From the NCBI GenBank assembly GCA_016176335.1, contig JACOXI010000003.1:1-64000 (forward strand): a DNA stretch of 64,000 bases. Direction: 5' to 3'. A model generated the notes under the pieces. That model was not told where the DNA came from. It did not search any database and worked only from the letters and a program-made list of their open reading frames with translations. This DNA comes from Candidatus Daviesbacteria bacterium (GTDB lineage: Bacteria; Patescibacteria; Microgenomatia; Daviesbacterales; UBA10151). Shown one piece after another: positions 1-7,817 of this stretch. Every line of letters starts with the position of its first letter. Position 1 is the first letter of the stretch. The translations under genes and the position numbers were made by a program.

Positions 1-297
1 CAGTCCCATTGTGGCTGACCGACCTCTCAGTCCAGCTACCCGTCGTCGCCTTGGTAGGCCATTACCCCACCAACTAGCTGATAGGACGCAGGCTCATCTT
101 AAAGCGCCTTGCGGCTTTGATCTTACGATCACATGGGAAATTACCCAACCTTTCGGCTAGCTATGTCCCACTTTAAGGTAGATTCCTACGTGTTACTCAC
201 CCGTCCACCGGTTGACTCTTGCGAGTCCCCCTTGATTTGCATGCCTAAGGCACGCCGCCAGCATTCATCCTGAGCCAGGATCAAACTCTCAAAAAGA
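1..297 (-). rRNA. rrs: 16S ribosomal RNA, 5' end (partial)
   Basis: Read on the minus strand, the sequence begins with the universal 16S 5' motif AGAGTTTGATCCTGGCTCAG (about 270-289). It continues with conserved early helices, including the GTGAGTAACACGT region near 190-205 and the TGGTGGGGTAATGGCCTACC region near 50-75. The gene runs off the left edge, so only about the first 300 nt are present. The 5' boundary is estimated from the usual 7-8 nt that precede AGAGTTTGAT. No intervening sequence is visible in this part. Confidence 0.97.
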
Positions 298-301
298 ATT
301 G

Positions 302-397
302 GTTTATCGTAACGTCCGCCAGAGGCGGACTCTTCGTAAATCGTATATCGGTTTCTTGCGATTCCGATAAACGATAAACTATTAACGATAAACTAAT
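302..397. repeat. Heptad inverted repeat in the 16S leader
   Basis: The right arm (364-397) is a tandem of 7-mers of the type CGATAAA, ACGATAA, ACTATTA. The left arm (about 335-351) carries GTAAATC and GTATATC units in inverse orientation. They meet at a TATCGG/CCGATA closing stem with a loop of about 12 nt. A separate GC palindrome, TCCGCC-AGA-GGCGGA (315-329), is embedded in the left arm. The element lies between the presumed rRNA promoter and the 16S gene, so it should be transcribed in the rRNA leader. Confidence 0.7.
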
Positions 398-429
398 TTA
401 AAAACCCACCACTCTTTTAGCATTAAAAA

Positions 430-447
430 TCCCGCCATCGGCGGGAC
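430..447 (-). terminator. Terminator-like hairpin in the 16S leader
   Basis: On the minus strand, CCCGCC-GAT-GGCGGG is followed by TTTTT, which has the form of an intrinsic terminator. It lies about 20 nt downstream of the presumed rRNA promoter and upstream of 16S, an odd place for a terminator. It may simply belong to the TCCGCC/GGCGGA palindrome family also seen at 315-329, 525-540 and 45685-45700. No function is proven. Confidence 0.4.
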
Positions 448-465
448 TTACTTTTGCCGAAGAGT

Positions 466-491
466 AGTATAAAAATATCTTCGGTTGTCAA
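466..491 (-). promoter_or_regulatory. Candidate promoter of the rRNA operon
   Basis: On the minus strand a perfect -35 hexamer TTGACA (491-486) is followed by TATACT (471-466). The spacing is 14 nt, or 16 nt if TACTAC is taken as the -10. The position upstream of 16S with nothing else to drive on this strand supports the call, but the short spacing limits confidence. Confidence 0.45.
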
Positions 492-577
492 TGTGCAAAA
501 CTTATTACATAATTTGCCCACAATCCGCCATCTGGCGGAGTGGCATTTTGTATTCTAACTCAAATGAATTTATTCTG

Positions 578-1729
578 TCAAGCTGCTCTTTCAAACACTT
601 CTGCCAGCTCCGGATAATCCTCCAAACTGGTTTCCTTTTTAGATTCTACCACAGCCTGCCCTGCAGGAACCTGCACTTTTTTTTTAACAATTCTTGTTGT
701 AGCTATCTCATGCGCCACTACGGGTTTAACAACATGATATTTAAAAACCCTGGCCACATCCTCATCTTTTACAGGAGTTCCATCTTTACCATATTTAATA
801 GGCTTATTTTCTGCCACGGCCGCATCACCTATTTTTTGGGCCTTTTCCTCTGAATCAATTTGACCTTTTGAAGCCAATGCTGCTTGTGTTTCTTCCAAAG
901 AACCATCAGGACCTTTATCTTTCAAAGCTGCGCTTCTGTTATCTGCATGTTCCGGGGGCATGAATTTGGCCACCAGAGCACCTGTAATTTTTTTCCAACC
1001 CAAACGGCTAGCCTCTATGACGGCTTTTTTAATAGCCTCTTTAATTTCATATCTTCTCTGCGAAGAAGCTCTCTCATCTTCCAGATAAAGTCTTTTTTCC
1101 ACAATCTCTTCTTCCTCTTCCTGCTCGTTTACAGACTCTTCCATTTTTTCTTGAACCAAAACCTCTTCTACTCCTTCCTGTAAAACCGGTTGAGGTGAAA
1201 TAGCGGGTACGACCGAAATTCTGTTTTCTGTTTTTGTGCTGGTTTTTGTAACTGGCTCCAATGCCGGAGAAACTTGTAGTGCTGACACTGGCTCAATCCG
1301 TGGCATAATCATTGGCTCAACTAGTCTGTCATTACGAGGAATGGTGAGTGTAGTCGAACCAGACGAAGCAATCTCTGTATCAGATTGCTTCGCTAACGCT
1401 CGCAATGACGGAAGTGAAAGTGGCCTTTGCGCTGCAGAAAAAACAGCCTCTGCCTGACCCAGCACCTCTTGAACATCAAGTGGCTCACTGACATTCCAGG
1501 CTTGAGCTGCCACTTCTTTCGCTTGCTCAATCACCGAAGGCTGGATTGTATTTATATCAGATACATTCATGGGTCTAAATCCTTCCAAGGATCCTCTAAC
1601 CGGTCCTTCATTAACGCTGCCAAATCCACCTCTTCCTATGGAGATCGCCGGGCCTATGCTTGCACCAATACTTGGCCCCAAACTGACTGACACCCCACCT
1701 ACACCTGATGATCCACCTTCAACACCCAT
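578..1729 (-). CDS. Hypothetical protein with Gly-rich N-terminus and basic/acidic helical middle
   Basis: I do not recognise this 383-residue protein. The N-terminal 35 residues are rich in Gly, Ser and Val with GVGG and GRGGFG patterns. Residues of about 200-215 form a run of Glu, and the C-terminal third is Lys/Glu-rich and probably helical. No signal peptide or membrane segment is visible. About 27 codons in the middle (1328-1409) come from an inserted palindromic repeat, which gives a stretch containing SLRALAKQSD and TIPRND. It is transcribed toward the 16S gene but has no obvious link to it. The ATG at 1729 has an AGAAAG sequence upstream. Confidence 0.6.
   Translation of the reverse strand: MGVEGGSSGVGGVSVSLGPSIGASIGPAISIGRGGFGSVNEGPVRGSLEGFRPMNVSDINTIQPSVIEQAKEVAAQAWNVSEPLDVQEVLGQAEAVFSAAQRPLSLPSLRALAKQSDTEIASSGSTTLTIPRNDRLVEPMIMPRIEPVSALQVSPALEPVTKTSTKTENRISVVPAISPQPVLQEGVEEVLVQEKMEESVNEQEEEEEIVEKRLYLEDERASSQRRYEIKEAIKKAVIEASRLGWKKITGALVAKFMPPEHADNRSAALKDKGPDGSLEETQAALASKGQIDSEEKAQKIGDAAVAENKPIKYGKDGTPVKDEDVARVFKYHVVKPVVAHEIATTRIVKKKVQVPAGQAVVESKKETSLEDYPELAEVFERAA
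1328..1409. repeat. In-frame REP/MITE-like palindrome (GTCATT...AATGAC type)
   Basis: The ends are inverted: GTCATTACGAG at 1328 and CTCGCAATGAC ending at 1409. The middle carries GAAGCAATCT and AGATTGCTTC as internal inverted copies. This is the well-known GTCATTGCGAG...GAAGCAATC repeat type found in many bacteria. Here it is read through in frame inside the 383-residue hypothetical protein. Confidence 0.75.
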
Positions 1730-1741
1730 ATATGACTTTCT

Positions 1742-1807
1742 ATTGCTTCATTGTTCAATTGCTAAATTGCTTTAAACAATGCAACAATGACAACAATTTA
1801 ACAATTT
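1742..1807. repeat. Period-8 inverted tandem repeat between genes
   Basis: The left arm is made of ATTGCTTC, ATTGTTCA, ATTGCTAA and ATTGCTTT units. The right arm is made of AAACAATG, CAACAATG and related units, which are their inverse. Together they form an imperfect hairpin closed at ATTGCTTT/AAACAAT. Apart from this array I see nothing in the 1730-1852 gap. Confidence 0.65.
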
Positions 1808-1852
1808 TTGTCTCATCCTGCTTGATATTATTCTGACAAAATCCTAACGATT

Positions 1853-2191
1853 TCACCCTCGACATATTCCATTTTGTTGAACAAAGTTAACAATAGAACG
1901 CTGGGTTCCGTTTGCCAAAGTCCTACCACCTCCATGAACAGGTAATGGACACTCTTGACCATTAGGAGCAACCAGGTGCACTCCATGCCTTCCTCTACCA
2001 TCTTCTATAGAAAAGCCTAAGCTTCTTGCATACCTTTGAATTTCTTTTGGCTTCATTGGCTTGTTGGGTACAATATCAGCCCCTCTTTTAAAGGTTTGTT
2101 GTTTTTCTTCTGTCCTTCTTTGCTGTTCGGCTTTTTGTTGAGCCCAGAACTCAGCTATTAAAATTTGGGCATCCATAGGTATTTCACTCAT
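1853..2191 (-). CDS. HicA-like dsRNA-binding-fold protein
   Basis: The C-terminal half (about residues 46-108) matches the HicA/YcfA pattern: a Lys-rich start, GF, then RGRHGVHLV with a His at the usual catalytic position, APNGQE, PVHGGG, and the closing GTQRSIVNF that corresponds to GTLRSILKQ in HicA. HicA toxins are mRNA interferases normally encoded beside HicB. No HicB partner is visible here, and the protein has an extra N-terminal Gln/Glu/Lys-rich helix (residues 1-40) that HicA lacks. It may therefore be an orphan RNA-binding protein rather than a toxin. The family is moderately certain; the function is inference. Confidence 0.6.
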   Translation of the reverse strand: MSEIPMDAQILIAEFWAQQKAEQQRRTEEKQQTFKRGADIVPNKPMKPKEIQRYARSLGFSIEDGRGRHGVHLVAPNGQECPLPVHGGGRTLANGTQRSIVNFVQQNGICRG

Positions 2192-2257
2192 ATGAAGGCT
2201 ATCTTACTCTATAGGTTGCTTGACAGCTTGATAATAAACTGATATAATCCTGATGAA

Positions 2258-3331
2258 ATGGAAGCTAAATTACAGGAATTTAAAAAGCTGATTGAGACCG
2301 GAGTTTCTTTTGTCACCATGTCTATGCCCGGGGTGGGAGCTTCATACTTTTTAAAGTATTTAGCCTCTCAAATTTTCGCTCACTTTATATATGTTGACTT
2401 TTATGCCCTGCCCACCCTAAACCAACATGAGTTCTACAGAATGTTTTTAAGAGATTTAGGCGGAAATCCTGCTGGCAAATCCGATGAACAGGTATTTATA
2501 GACAGCAAGACCATCATCAAAGATTTAGCCCAAAAACATGAGAAGGTAGTAATCATTTTTAGCCGTTTTGACCAGCTTCAAAACGATTTTGATGCCAATT
2601 TTCTTTCTAATTTACAAGGCTTAACAACAATCCAACTGGATAAAATTGTGTTAATTTTTACCTCAATTAAGCCGCTGGAAAAGATTGCCCCTGATGCCAT
2701 CACCGGAGGCAACTTAACTTTTTACTCAAAAATACTCTATTTTAAACCCTATTCTAAGAAAGATTTAAAAAAACTATTGAAACTTGAGCCGGAAATTCGA
2801 AGACCCAAGAAAACCTTGGAAAAATTATTGGAGCTTTCAGGCGGTCATAATCAGCTGCTGCATATTCTATTAAATTCACAAAAGCAGAAAAATGTATTAT
2901 TAGATCGCTTTGTTAGAATGCAGTTAAAAGAACTTGTTGATTATCTGGATTACTACCAGCGTAAACAGGTACAAAAAATAGCTTTGGGGAAAACGGTTGA
3001 CGAAATAGACGAATATCTGCTGGGAGTAGGCATGGTGACAGCCAACCATAAACTCTTTACTCCCCTGCTGGCTAACTACATTAAAACTAACTTGTCAGTT
3101 AAATTACCTGTTAAAGAAGCCAAACTTTTAAAGTGCTTGAGAAAGTACATGGGAAGAACCGTGACCAAGGATGAGATCTTTCAGGAAGTTTGGCCTGAAA
3201 ATTCTGAAGATGCTACAGATTGGGCCTTGGATGCTTTAATCTACCGCTTAAGAAAACACCCGTTTATCAAATCTCACAGCTACATTATAGAAAGCCATAA
3301 AAAAGTAGGGTATACTTTAATCCAGACTTAA
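2258..3331 (+). CDS. P-loop ATPase-like protein with C-terminal winged-helix domain
   Basis: Residues 1-200 resemble a small AAA/STAND-type NTPase. The Walker A-like segment MPGVGASY (23-30) lacks the usual GK[ST], and a Walker B-like segment VVIIFSRFDQL lies near 97-107. The C-terminal about 70 residues resemble the OmpR/PhoB effector domain: EAKLLKCLRKYMGRTVTKDE, a WALDALIYRLRKH recognition-helix region, and a closing VGYTLI wing strand. It is therefore likely a DNA-binding regulator with a degenerate nucleotide site. The kinase-like gene that follows starts 1 nt after its stop, which suggests an operon. Confidence 0.65.
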   Translation: MEAKLQEFKKLIETGVSFVTMSMPGVGASYFLKYLASQIFAHFIYVDFYALPTLNQHEFYRMFLRDLGGNPAGKSDEQVFIDSKTIIKDLAQKHEKVVIIFSRFDQLQNDFDANFLSNLQGLTTIQLDKIVLIFTSIKPLEKIAPDAITGGNLTFYSKILYFKPYSKKDLKKLLKLEPEIRRPKKTLEKLLELSGGHNQLLHILLNSQKQKNVLLDRFVRMQLKELVDYLDYYQRKQVQKIALGKTVDEIDEYLLGVGMVTANHKLFTPLLANYIKTNLSVKLPVKEAKLLKCLRKYMGRTVTKDEIFQEVWPENSEDATDWALDALIYRLRKHPFIKSHSYIIESHKKVGYTLIQT

Positions 3332-3332
3332 A

Positions 3333-3953
3333 ATGTATAGACTTTTAAAGAGAGTTGTAATTTCAGGACATCCGGGCACAGGCACAACGACCCTGGTTGA
3401 TAAACTGGCCTTGCTCTATAATTTAAAACCTGAACAAAAAATCAAGGTGGGAGATCTTTTCAGAGAAAATTCCAAAGAAAAAACCGGCCATGATATTACC
3501 TCATATTATCAAAGGGAAATCACCGAAGATTTATCAATTGATAATATGCAGAAAGAACTTCTGTCTGATCCCAACCCCAAAGTAGTATATATTTTGGAAT
3601 CGAGGCTGGGGGGATTTTTTGCACAGGAGATAAGAGACAATACCCCTCCTATTGTCACTGTTCTTATGACAACAGATGACCAGGTCAGATTTAAAAGGGT
3701 TTTTGACAGAGACAGACAAAAAAATCCCCATATTAGTTTTGATAAATACTGTGCAGAGACCAAACTAAGACAAGAAAAAGATTTAAAACAGTGGCAGGAG
3801 GCTTACCCCCGAATGCATACAGACCCGCTGGATCCTGCAAATGCTGCCCTTTATGATATCCATGTTGATAACACTAATTTGGATATTGAGCAGACTGTAC
3901 AAGCTGTTAATTCCAGACTTCTGGAATCAGGAGCAGCTGAAAAGACTAACTAG
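3333..3953 (+). CDS. Cytidylate/adenylate kinase-like P-loop protein
   Basis: A canonical Walker A, GHPGTGTTT, lies at residues 12-20. KVGDLFRE follows, as in cytidylate kinase-like proteins (AAA_17/Cmk2 type), then an ESRLGG segment, and RVFDRDRQK further on as a lid-like Arg cluster. At 206 residues the length fits a small NMP-kinase-fold protein. The substrate cannot be read from the sequence. It is probably cotranscribed with the ATPase/winged-helix gene upstream, and its stop overlaps the 3' end of the convergent 2H phosphoesterase gene by 8 bp. Confidence 0.6.
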   Translation: MYRLLKRVVISGHPGTGTTTLVDKLALLYNLKPEQKIKVGDLFRENSKEKTGHDITSYYQREITEDLSIDNMQKELLSDPNPKVVYILESRLGGFFAQEIRDNTPPIVTVLMTTDDQVRFKRVFDRDRQKNPHISFDKYCAETKLRQEKDLKQWQEAYPRMHTDPLDPANAALYDIHVDNTNLDIEQTVQAVNSRLLESGAAEKTN

Positions 3954-4518
3954 GAATTTGTAATTCAGGTTCTTTTGTAGAATCTACTTTAAATATATTC
4001 ACACTTTTGAATATATTCCTACTCCCCATTCTCTTACTAAAGGCAATAAGTATCTTTTCTAGGTTCTTTTTATGCTTTTTAAAAAAAGAGTAATCTTTAA
4101 TTTTAAAAAGAGTGATGTGCGGAACAAAGCTGTAAGTATTTTCTAAAACACTATTAGGAAAATTTAATTTCAATATTTTGTTTACTTTTATTAATCTTTC
4201 ATTATTACATTCAAAATAGCATAAACTCTGCTTTCCCTGATCGTAAAAATAATTAAAAGAGGTTATATTTAATTTTAAATTTTGTAAATCTTTTCTTAGC
4301 CTGTCAACAAACAGTTGAATTTTTTCTTTTTCCTCTTTTAAAAGACGACTGTCCAAATAATATAAAGTTAAATGAATACTATTTATGTTTTGTAAGACGA
4401 TATGATCTTGGAGATTATTCTCTCTTAAGTAACTATTTAACTGAACAAATAAATTAGAAAATACGCTCTTATCTAATAAAATCCCTATGAACATTGATGT
4501 TAATTTAAAGTTATTCAT
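3946..4518 (-). CDS. 2H phosphoesterase (2'-5' RNA ligase-like)
   Basis: Two HxT signatures of the 2H superfamily are visible: HLT at residues 49-51 in SIHLTLYYL, and HIT at 134-136 in FVPHITLFKI. They have the usual spacing for LigT/ThpR-like proteins. Members hydrolyse 2',3'-cyclic phosphate or 2'-5'-linked RNA ends; the substrate here is unknown. The protein is 190 residues, very Asn/Lys/Ile-rich, and more AT-rich than its neighbours, which may indicate transfer. It is convergent with the kinase-like gene. Confidence 0.7.
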   Translation of the reverse strand: MNNFKLTSMFIGILLDKSVFSNLFVQLNSYLRENNLQDHIVLQNINSIHLTLYYLDSRLLKEEKEKIQLFVDRLRKDLQNLKLNITSFNYFYDQGKQSLCYFECNNERLIKVNKILKLNFPNSVLENTYSFVPHITLFKIKDYSFFKKHKKNLEKILIAFSKRMGSRNIFKSVNIFKVDSTKEPELQIPS

Positions 4519-4549
4519 AAATTTATTATACAGGTGATATACTAGTGGA

Positions 4550-5104
4550 ATGAAGGTCTATGTTATTAGGCATGGTATAACTGAACTTAATAAGGCAAAA
4601 AAGGTTAACGGCCAAATAGATGAACCACTTGCTCCCGAAGGATGCCAACAAGCTGAAGCTGCTGTCTCTCTCCTACCCAAAAGCATTAAGCATATTTATA
4701 CCTCGCCACTACTTCGGACCAAACAAACAGCAGAAATTATTAATTCCAAACTAAATCGCCCTATCTCTTTACAAAATGAACTGACAGAGATTCATATGGG
4801 ATCGCTGGCCGGCAAGGCCTGGACAGACATGGAGGCAGGGTTGGAATTGAAGAAAAAGCACAGAACAGTTCAGTTTGATTATCAACCATATGGCGGAGAA
4901 TCAGCAAAAGAGGTTAAAAAAAGGGTTCTTGTATTTTTAAAGAAAATCAATGGCAAACATGGTGATCACGAAGCCTTAATAGTCACTCATGGAGGAATCA
5001 TCCGTGTTCTGCATATGCTTGAGCATAATGAACAGATAATTGAAGATATTGAGCATATCTCCCCTCACACATTTGATCTAGGAAAGATCATATATAATAT
5101 TTAA
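4550..5104 (+). CDS. Histidine phosphatase family protein
   Basis: The N-terminal RHG triad (residues 7-9, in YVIRHGITELN) with the catalytic His, a second conserved segment YTSPLLRTKQTAEI, and a late VTHGG with the second His define the phosphoglycerate-mutase-like superfamily. The length of 184 residues fits single-domain members such as CobC or SixA-like phosphatases. The sequence does not tell whether it acts on a sugar phosphate, nucleotide or protein. It is divergent from the 2H phosphoesterase gene, with about 30 bp between the start codons. Confidence 0.8.
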   Translation: MKVYVIRHGITELNKAKKVNGQIDEPLAPEGCQQAEAAVSLLPKSIKHIYTSPLLRTKQTAEIINSKLNRPISLQNELTEIHMGSLAGKAWTDMEAGLELKKKHRTVQFDYQPYGGESAKEVKKRVLVFLKKINGKHGDHEALIVTHGGIIRVLHMLEHNEQIIEDIEHISPHTFDLGKIIYNI

Positions 5105-5119
5105 CTATCCAAAAATTGG

Positions 5120-5398
5120 TTAAATATTTAATCTCCAACTTTTTTGAGTATCTTGAAAATATTTTTTTAAGCTGTATCTCAGAATAATAATTTTTTTCCT
5201 TGGAATATGAGAAAACCAAAAATTTGCCATTGCTGCATTATACTTTGGAAAAGAGATTGGTGGATTATAAGCGTCTGCTTGTAAAAATATCAGATTTTTA
5301 CTTTTAGGAAGTTTGCTACTTGCCACTTTCAACATTTCTTCACTATAGTCTGTAGCTAGAATTTTATTTGCGGATTTCAAAAGGTATTTTGGGTTCAT
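5120..5398 (-). pseudogene. Remnant of class I SAM-dependent methyltransferase
   Basis: The 92 residues begin in the middle of a methyltransferase fold: ANKILATDYSEEMLKVA matches motif II and QADAYNPP matches motif III. The glycine-rich SAM-binding motif I that should precede them is absent. After SHIPRKKI the sequence loses the family pattern (ILRYSLKKYFQDTQ), which suggests a frameshift. The remnant abuts the PIN toxin gene, whose stop it overlaps. It is best read as a degraded gene. Confidence 0.6.
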
Positions 5399-5811
5399 TT
5401 TCTAAAGTATTCCGGAAATGTCCAGGATAGAGTTTTTGGGTGAATTATTCCAATTCCTTTATATTTTTTAAGTTTAATTAGATCCTGATCTGAAGTTACA
5501 ATTAAATCCGCTTGTCCTGATATACCACACTCTAATATTTTATTATCTTGCGGATCGCGACTAATCACGCTTACCTTCTCTGTTGTGTCAACTATTTCAG
5601 CTACTTGTCTAAGTTCCTTTATAAAATAATTAACCCGGTCTTCATTCCAGTTAAATTTGTTTAAAAGTTTGTCCGCAAGCTCCTGAATAATTTCTTCTGA
5701 AGTAAGAAGTGTGATGAGGAAGGTCGTAGCAGCCATATCAAGGATATCACCTGCCAGTGCGCCCTTTAGAGAGGCGGAAATTAAGATATTCGTGTCTAAG
5801 ACTATCCTCAT
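5395..5811 (-). CDS. PIN-domain toxin
   Basis: At 138 residues, with MRIVLDTNILISA at the N-terminus (first catalytic Asp at residue 6), a central Glu/Asp pair (NKILECGI) and a late ADLIVTSDQDLIKL carrying the remaining acidic residues, this fits the COG1569 PIN subfamily. Family members are Mg2+-dependent ribonucleases. Its start overlaps the stop of the ribbon-helix-helix gene in an ATGA, the usual antitoxin-toxin arrangement. Confidence 0.82.
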   Translation of the reverse strand: MRIVLDTNILISASLKGALAGDILDMAATTFLITLLTSEEIIQELADKLLNKFNWNEDRVNYFIKELRQVAEIVDTTEKVSVISRDPQDNKILECGISGQADLIVTSDQDLIKLKKYKGIGIIHPKTLSWTFPEYFRK

Positions 5812-6038
5812 TCGGCAATTCTCTCAATATCATCGTAGGATTCAATTCCCATCCTACGGGCAGTTTCTTCACCCCAAGCTCTAATCTTTGCCCAATTTTT
5901 TCGCCATTTATAAATTCTAAAAGCATCTCTTAAAAGTTCACTTTTGGTTTTATTCTCTTCCTTGGCCATTCTAATTATTTCCTTTTCTATAGCCCTGGGA
6001 ACAGAGATATTAATAATCGCTCTTTGTTGAGTTTGCAT
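5808..6038 (-). CDS. Ribbon-helix-helix antitoxin
   Basis: The open frame extends upstream to 6155, but those codons fall in a REP-like palindrome, so I place the start at the internal ATG at 6038 (MQTQQRAIINISVPRAIEKE). The short beta strand INISVP followed by two helices (KEENKTKSELLRDAFRIYKW) is a typical CopG/RHH DNA-binding dimer unit. It should neutralise the PIN toxin encoded immediately downstream (ATGA overlap) and repress their shared promoter. Confidence 0.75.
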   Translation of the reverse strand: MQTQQRAIINISVPRAIEKEIIRMAKEENKTKSELLRDAFRIYKWRKNWAKIRAWGEETARRMGIESYDDIERIAE

Positions 6039-6101
6039 ACCGTAACAAATTGTATTACAGAAAGACCATTCTGTCAATACTTCAATTGCATTCAGTATTG
6101 T

Positions 6102-6153
6102 CTTCGACCCTGAGCTCAGACCGAAGGGACCCTGAGTGTTAATCGAATGGGTC
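6102..6153. repeat. REP-like palindrome (CTTCGACCCTGAGCTCAG type)
   Basis: It contains CCTGAGCTCAG, a GACCGAAGGGACC palindrome and the end ATTAATCGAATGGGTC-like segment (TTAATCGAATGGGTC). The same end motif terminates the element at 56842-56943. It lies between the RHH antitoxin and the SpoU methylase and overlaps the methylase 3' end. Confidence 0.65.
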
Positions 6154-6715
6154 AAGCAGTGGTTTGCTTAATTACTTCATACAGTACAATCCCCAGCGAT
6201 ACCATAACATTTAAGGATTTGTTTACTCCAAACATGGGGATTTCTACTATCCCATCCACAATTCTGCTTTGCAGAACCTCTTTTGAAACACCGGTAGTCT
6301 CATTTCCCACAATTAAACAGATAGGCAGTTTATAGTCAAACTTATCATATTGAATACTTTTTTTACTCTGTTCTATTGCGACTATTTGTAAATTGTAAAT
6401 TGTAAATTGTAAATTCCGAATCACCTCCAATGGTGATTCGGCGTATTCCCATTCCACCCACTCTGTAGTATTAATAGAGGCTTTTTTAATCCTGTGATTG
6501 GGCGGGGTTTCAGTTTGCCCGCAAAGATAAACCTTTTTAGCAGCCACCGCATCAGCCAGCCTAAAAATGGAGCCAATATTATAGGTATCCAAAACATTAT
6601 CCAAAATGATATATATTTCATTACGCTTGATTCTCTGACGACTGATAGCTGAAAGCTGACGACTGCTTTTCCTCAAATCATCTGCATTTAAAATAAACTT
6701 TCTACTAGCTTTCAT
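6152..6715 (-). CDS. SpoU/TrmH-family RNA 2'-O-methyltransferase
   Basis: The three SpoU motifs are present in order: IILDNVLDTYNIGSIFRLAD (motif 1, Asn/Arg), LIVGNETTGVS (motif 2) and IPMFGVNKSLNVMVSLGIVL (motif 3), forming the SAM-binding trefoil knot. Two heptad repeat arrays interrupt the reading frame. One adds an SSRQLSAISRQRIKR-like segment in the N-terminus (6635-6666), and another yields NLQFTIYNLQ before the IVAIEQ strand (6386-6414). The second array looks like a 7-residue (21-nt) expansion between two conserved elements. The target (tRNA or rRNA) is not determined. Confidence 0.85.
   Translation of the reverse strand: MKASRKFILNADDLRKSSRQLSAISRQRIKRNEIYIILDNVLDTYNIGSIFRLADAVAAKKVYLCGQTETPPNHRIKKASINTTEWVEWEYAESPLEVIRNLQFTIYNLQIVAIEQSKKSIQYDKFDYKLPICLIVGNETTGVSKEVLQSRIVDGIVEIPMFGVNKSLNVMVSLGIVLYEVIKQTTA
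6386..6441. repeat. In-frame heptad array (TTGTAAA) plus perfect hairpin
   Basis: Four consecutive TTGTAAA heptamers (6386-6414) are followed immediately by a perfect 10-bp palindrome, CCGAATCACC-TCCAAT-GGTGATTCGG (6416-6441). The whole stretch is read in frame in the SpoU methylase. Confidence 0.8.
6635..6666. repeat. In-frame heptad array (CTGACGA family)
   Basis: Units CTGACGA, CTGATAG, CTGAAAG and CTGACGA occur in tandem near the 5' end of the SpoU methylase gene. They are the same units as the arrays at 13628-14061, 40328-40407, 49265-49343 and 63628-63705. Confidence 0.75.
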
Positions 6716-6809
6716 GGAGGCAATTGTACTGTAAGCCCTGCCCCGATTACAATCGGTGGAGAATATTGCGGATCCTTGACAACTGGGACAGAAAGCTCCA
6801 TACTAGTTT

Positions 6810-7745
6810 TTGAAGATGCCTGATTTGCCCAAAGAGACACCAAGTTTACAGATTATAAAGTCTCCCGCAAGCCCAAAGCGACTGATTTTTGGTCTGCTTC
6901 TAGCTTTCACTTTTTTGTTAGGACTGTTTTTGGCAAATTTCTTTGGTGTTTTGAAACTCTCTTCCTATATTCCGGCGCTTTCCTTTCTGCCCACACAGAA
7001 GGATTTCCAAACTGTCACAAAGGTCGGAGATAAAAAGATTACGGGCCGGGATTTTGATCAACAATTCAAGGCAACGCTGGGTTTGTATGCTCAAAAAGAA
7101 GCAAGCAATGACAAGTTGAAAGAAAAGATTTTTAACAGTTTAGTTGAGAAAGAAATCGTCAAACTGGAAGCGGCAAAACTTGGCATTAGCGTCTCGCCGG
7201 AGGAGATCGAGAAAATATATCAGGAACGAGTTAAACAGACAGGAGGACAGGAAAAATACAATGATATTCTTAAAACCAATGGTTGGACAATTGATGAGCA
7301 AAAGGAGAAAATTCAAGACGAGCTCCTGAAAGAAAAAGTTGAGGATCAGGTGGTTGCCTGGCGGCTGGTTGAAGGAGCAAGTTTGTTCAAAGACACATCA
7401 TCTTCTGACTTTGCAGTTCAAAAGAAAAAAGCCCAAGACAGCCTGGAAAAGGTGCGGGCAGGTATGCTGGCAGGTAAAACACCAAAGGATGCTATAGAGG
7501 AGGCAAAAAAGGGTGGTTCTGATAAGCTGATTCGCTATAATGAGCCTGTAAGGGTTATCAAAAGCGATAATTGGGACCCTGAGTTTATCCAAGCCTTTTT
7601 TGGGCTGACCAAAGGATCAATAAGTACGGTTATTAGCTCTGCCGGTGGCTCGTTTATGGTTGTTAAGATTGTTGATGCAAATGATGCTCCATACGCTTCT
7701 TACCAAGATTGGCTTGACAGCGTGAAAAAAGACTACTTAAAGTAA
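6810..7745 (+). CDS. SurA_N/PPIase-like membrane-anchored foldase
   Basis: A cytoplasmic Pro/Lys-rich start is followed by one membrane helix (about residues 24-45). The exterior region begins VTKVGDKKITGRDFDQQF, typical of SurA N-terminal domains. A long helical region follows (KEKIFNSLVEKEIVKLEAAK, GWTIDEQKEKI), then a degenerate parvulin-like tail. Such proteins help secreted proteins fold, which fits its place just before a block of exported proteins. Translation may start at TTG 6810 or, more likely, at ATG 6816. Confidence 0.7.
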   Translation: MKMPDLPKETPSLQIIKSPASPKRLIFGLLLAFTFLLGLFLANFFGVLKLSSYIPALSFLPTQKDFQTVTKVGDKKITGRDFDQQFKATLGLYAQKEASNDKLKEKIFNSLVEKEIVKLEAAKLGISVSPEEIEKIYQERVKQTGGQEKYNDILKTNGWTIDEQKEKIQDELLKEKVEDQVVAWRLVEGASLFKDTSSSDFAVQKKKAQDSLEKVRAGMLAGKTPKDAIEEAKKGGSDKLIRYNEPVRVIKSDNWDPEFIQAFFGLTKGSISTVISSAGGSFMVVKIVDANDAPYASYQDWLDSVKKDYLK

Positions 7746-7817
7746 TAAATATCTTGTATCTTGCTTTTTAACCTAATATATGGTATGAATAACTTATAGT
7801 TATTTTAGGAAGTACTT

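Noticed and set aside
485..1183. Plus-strand open frames opposite the 383-residue gene
   Set aside because: They are rich in Phe, Cys and Ser as expected from antisense of a Glu/Lys-rich gene and have no start signals.
6039..6155. N-terminal extension of the RHH antitoxin
   Set aside because: The codons lie in a REP-like palindrome and do not resemble RHH proteins; the internal ATG at 6038 fits the family.
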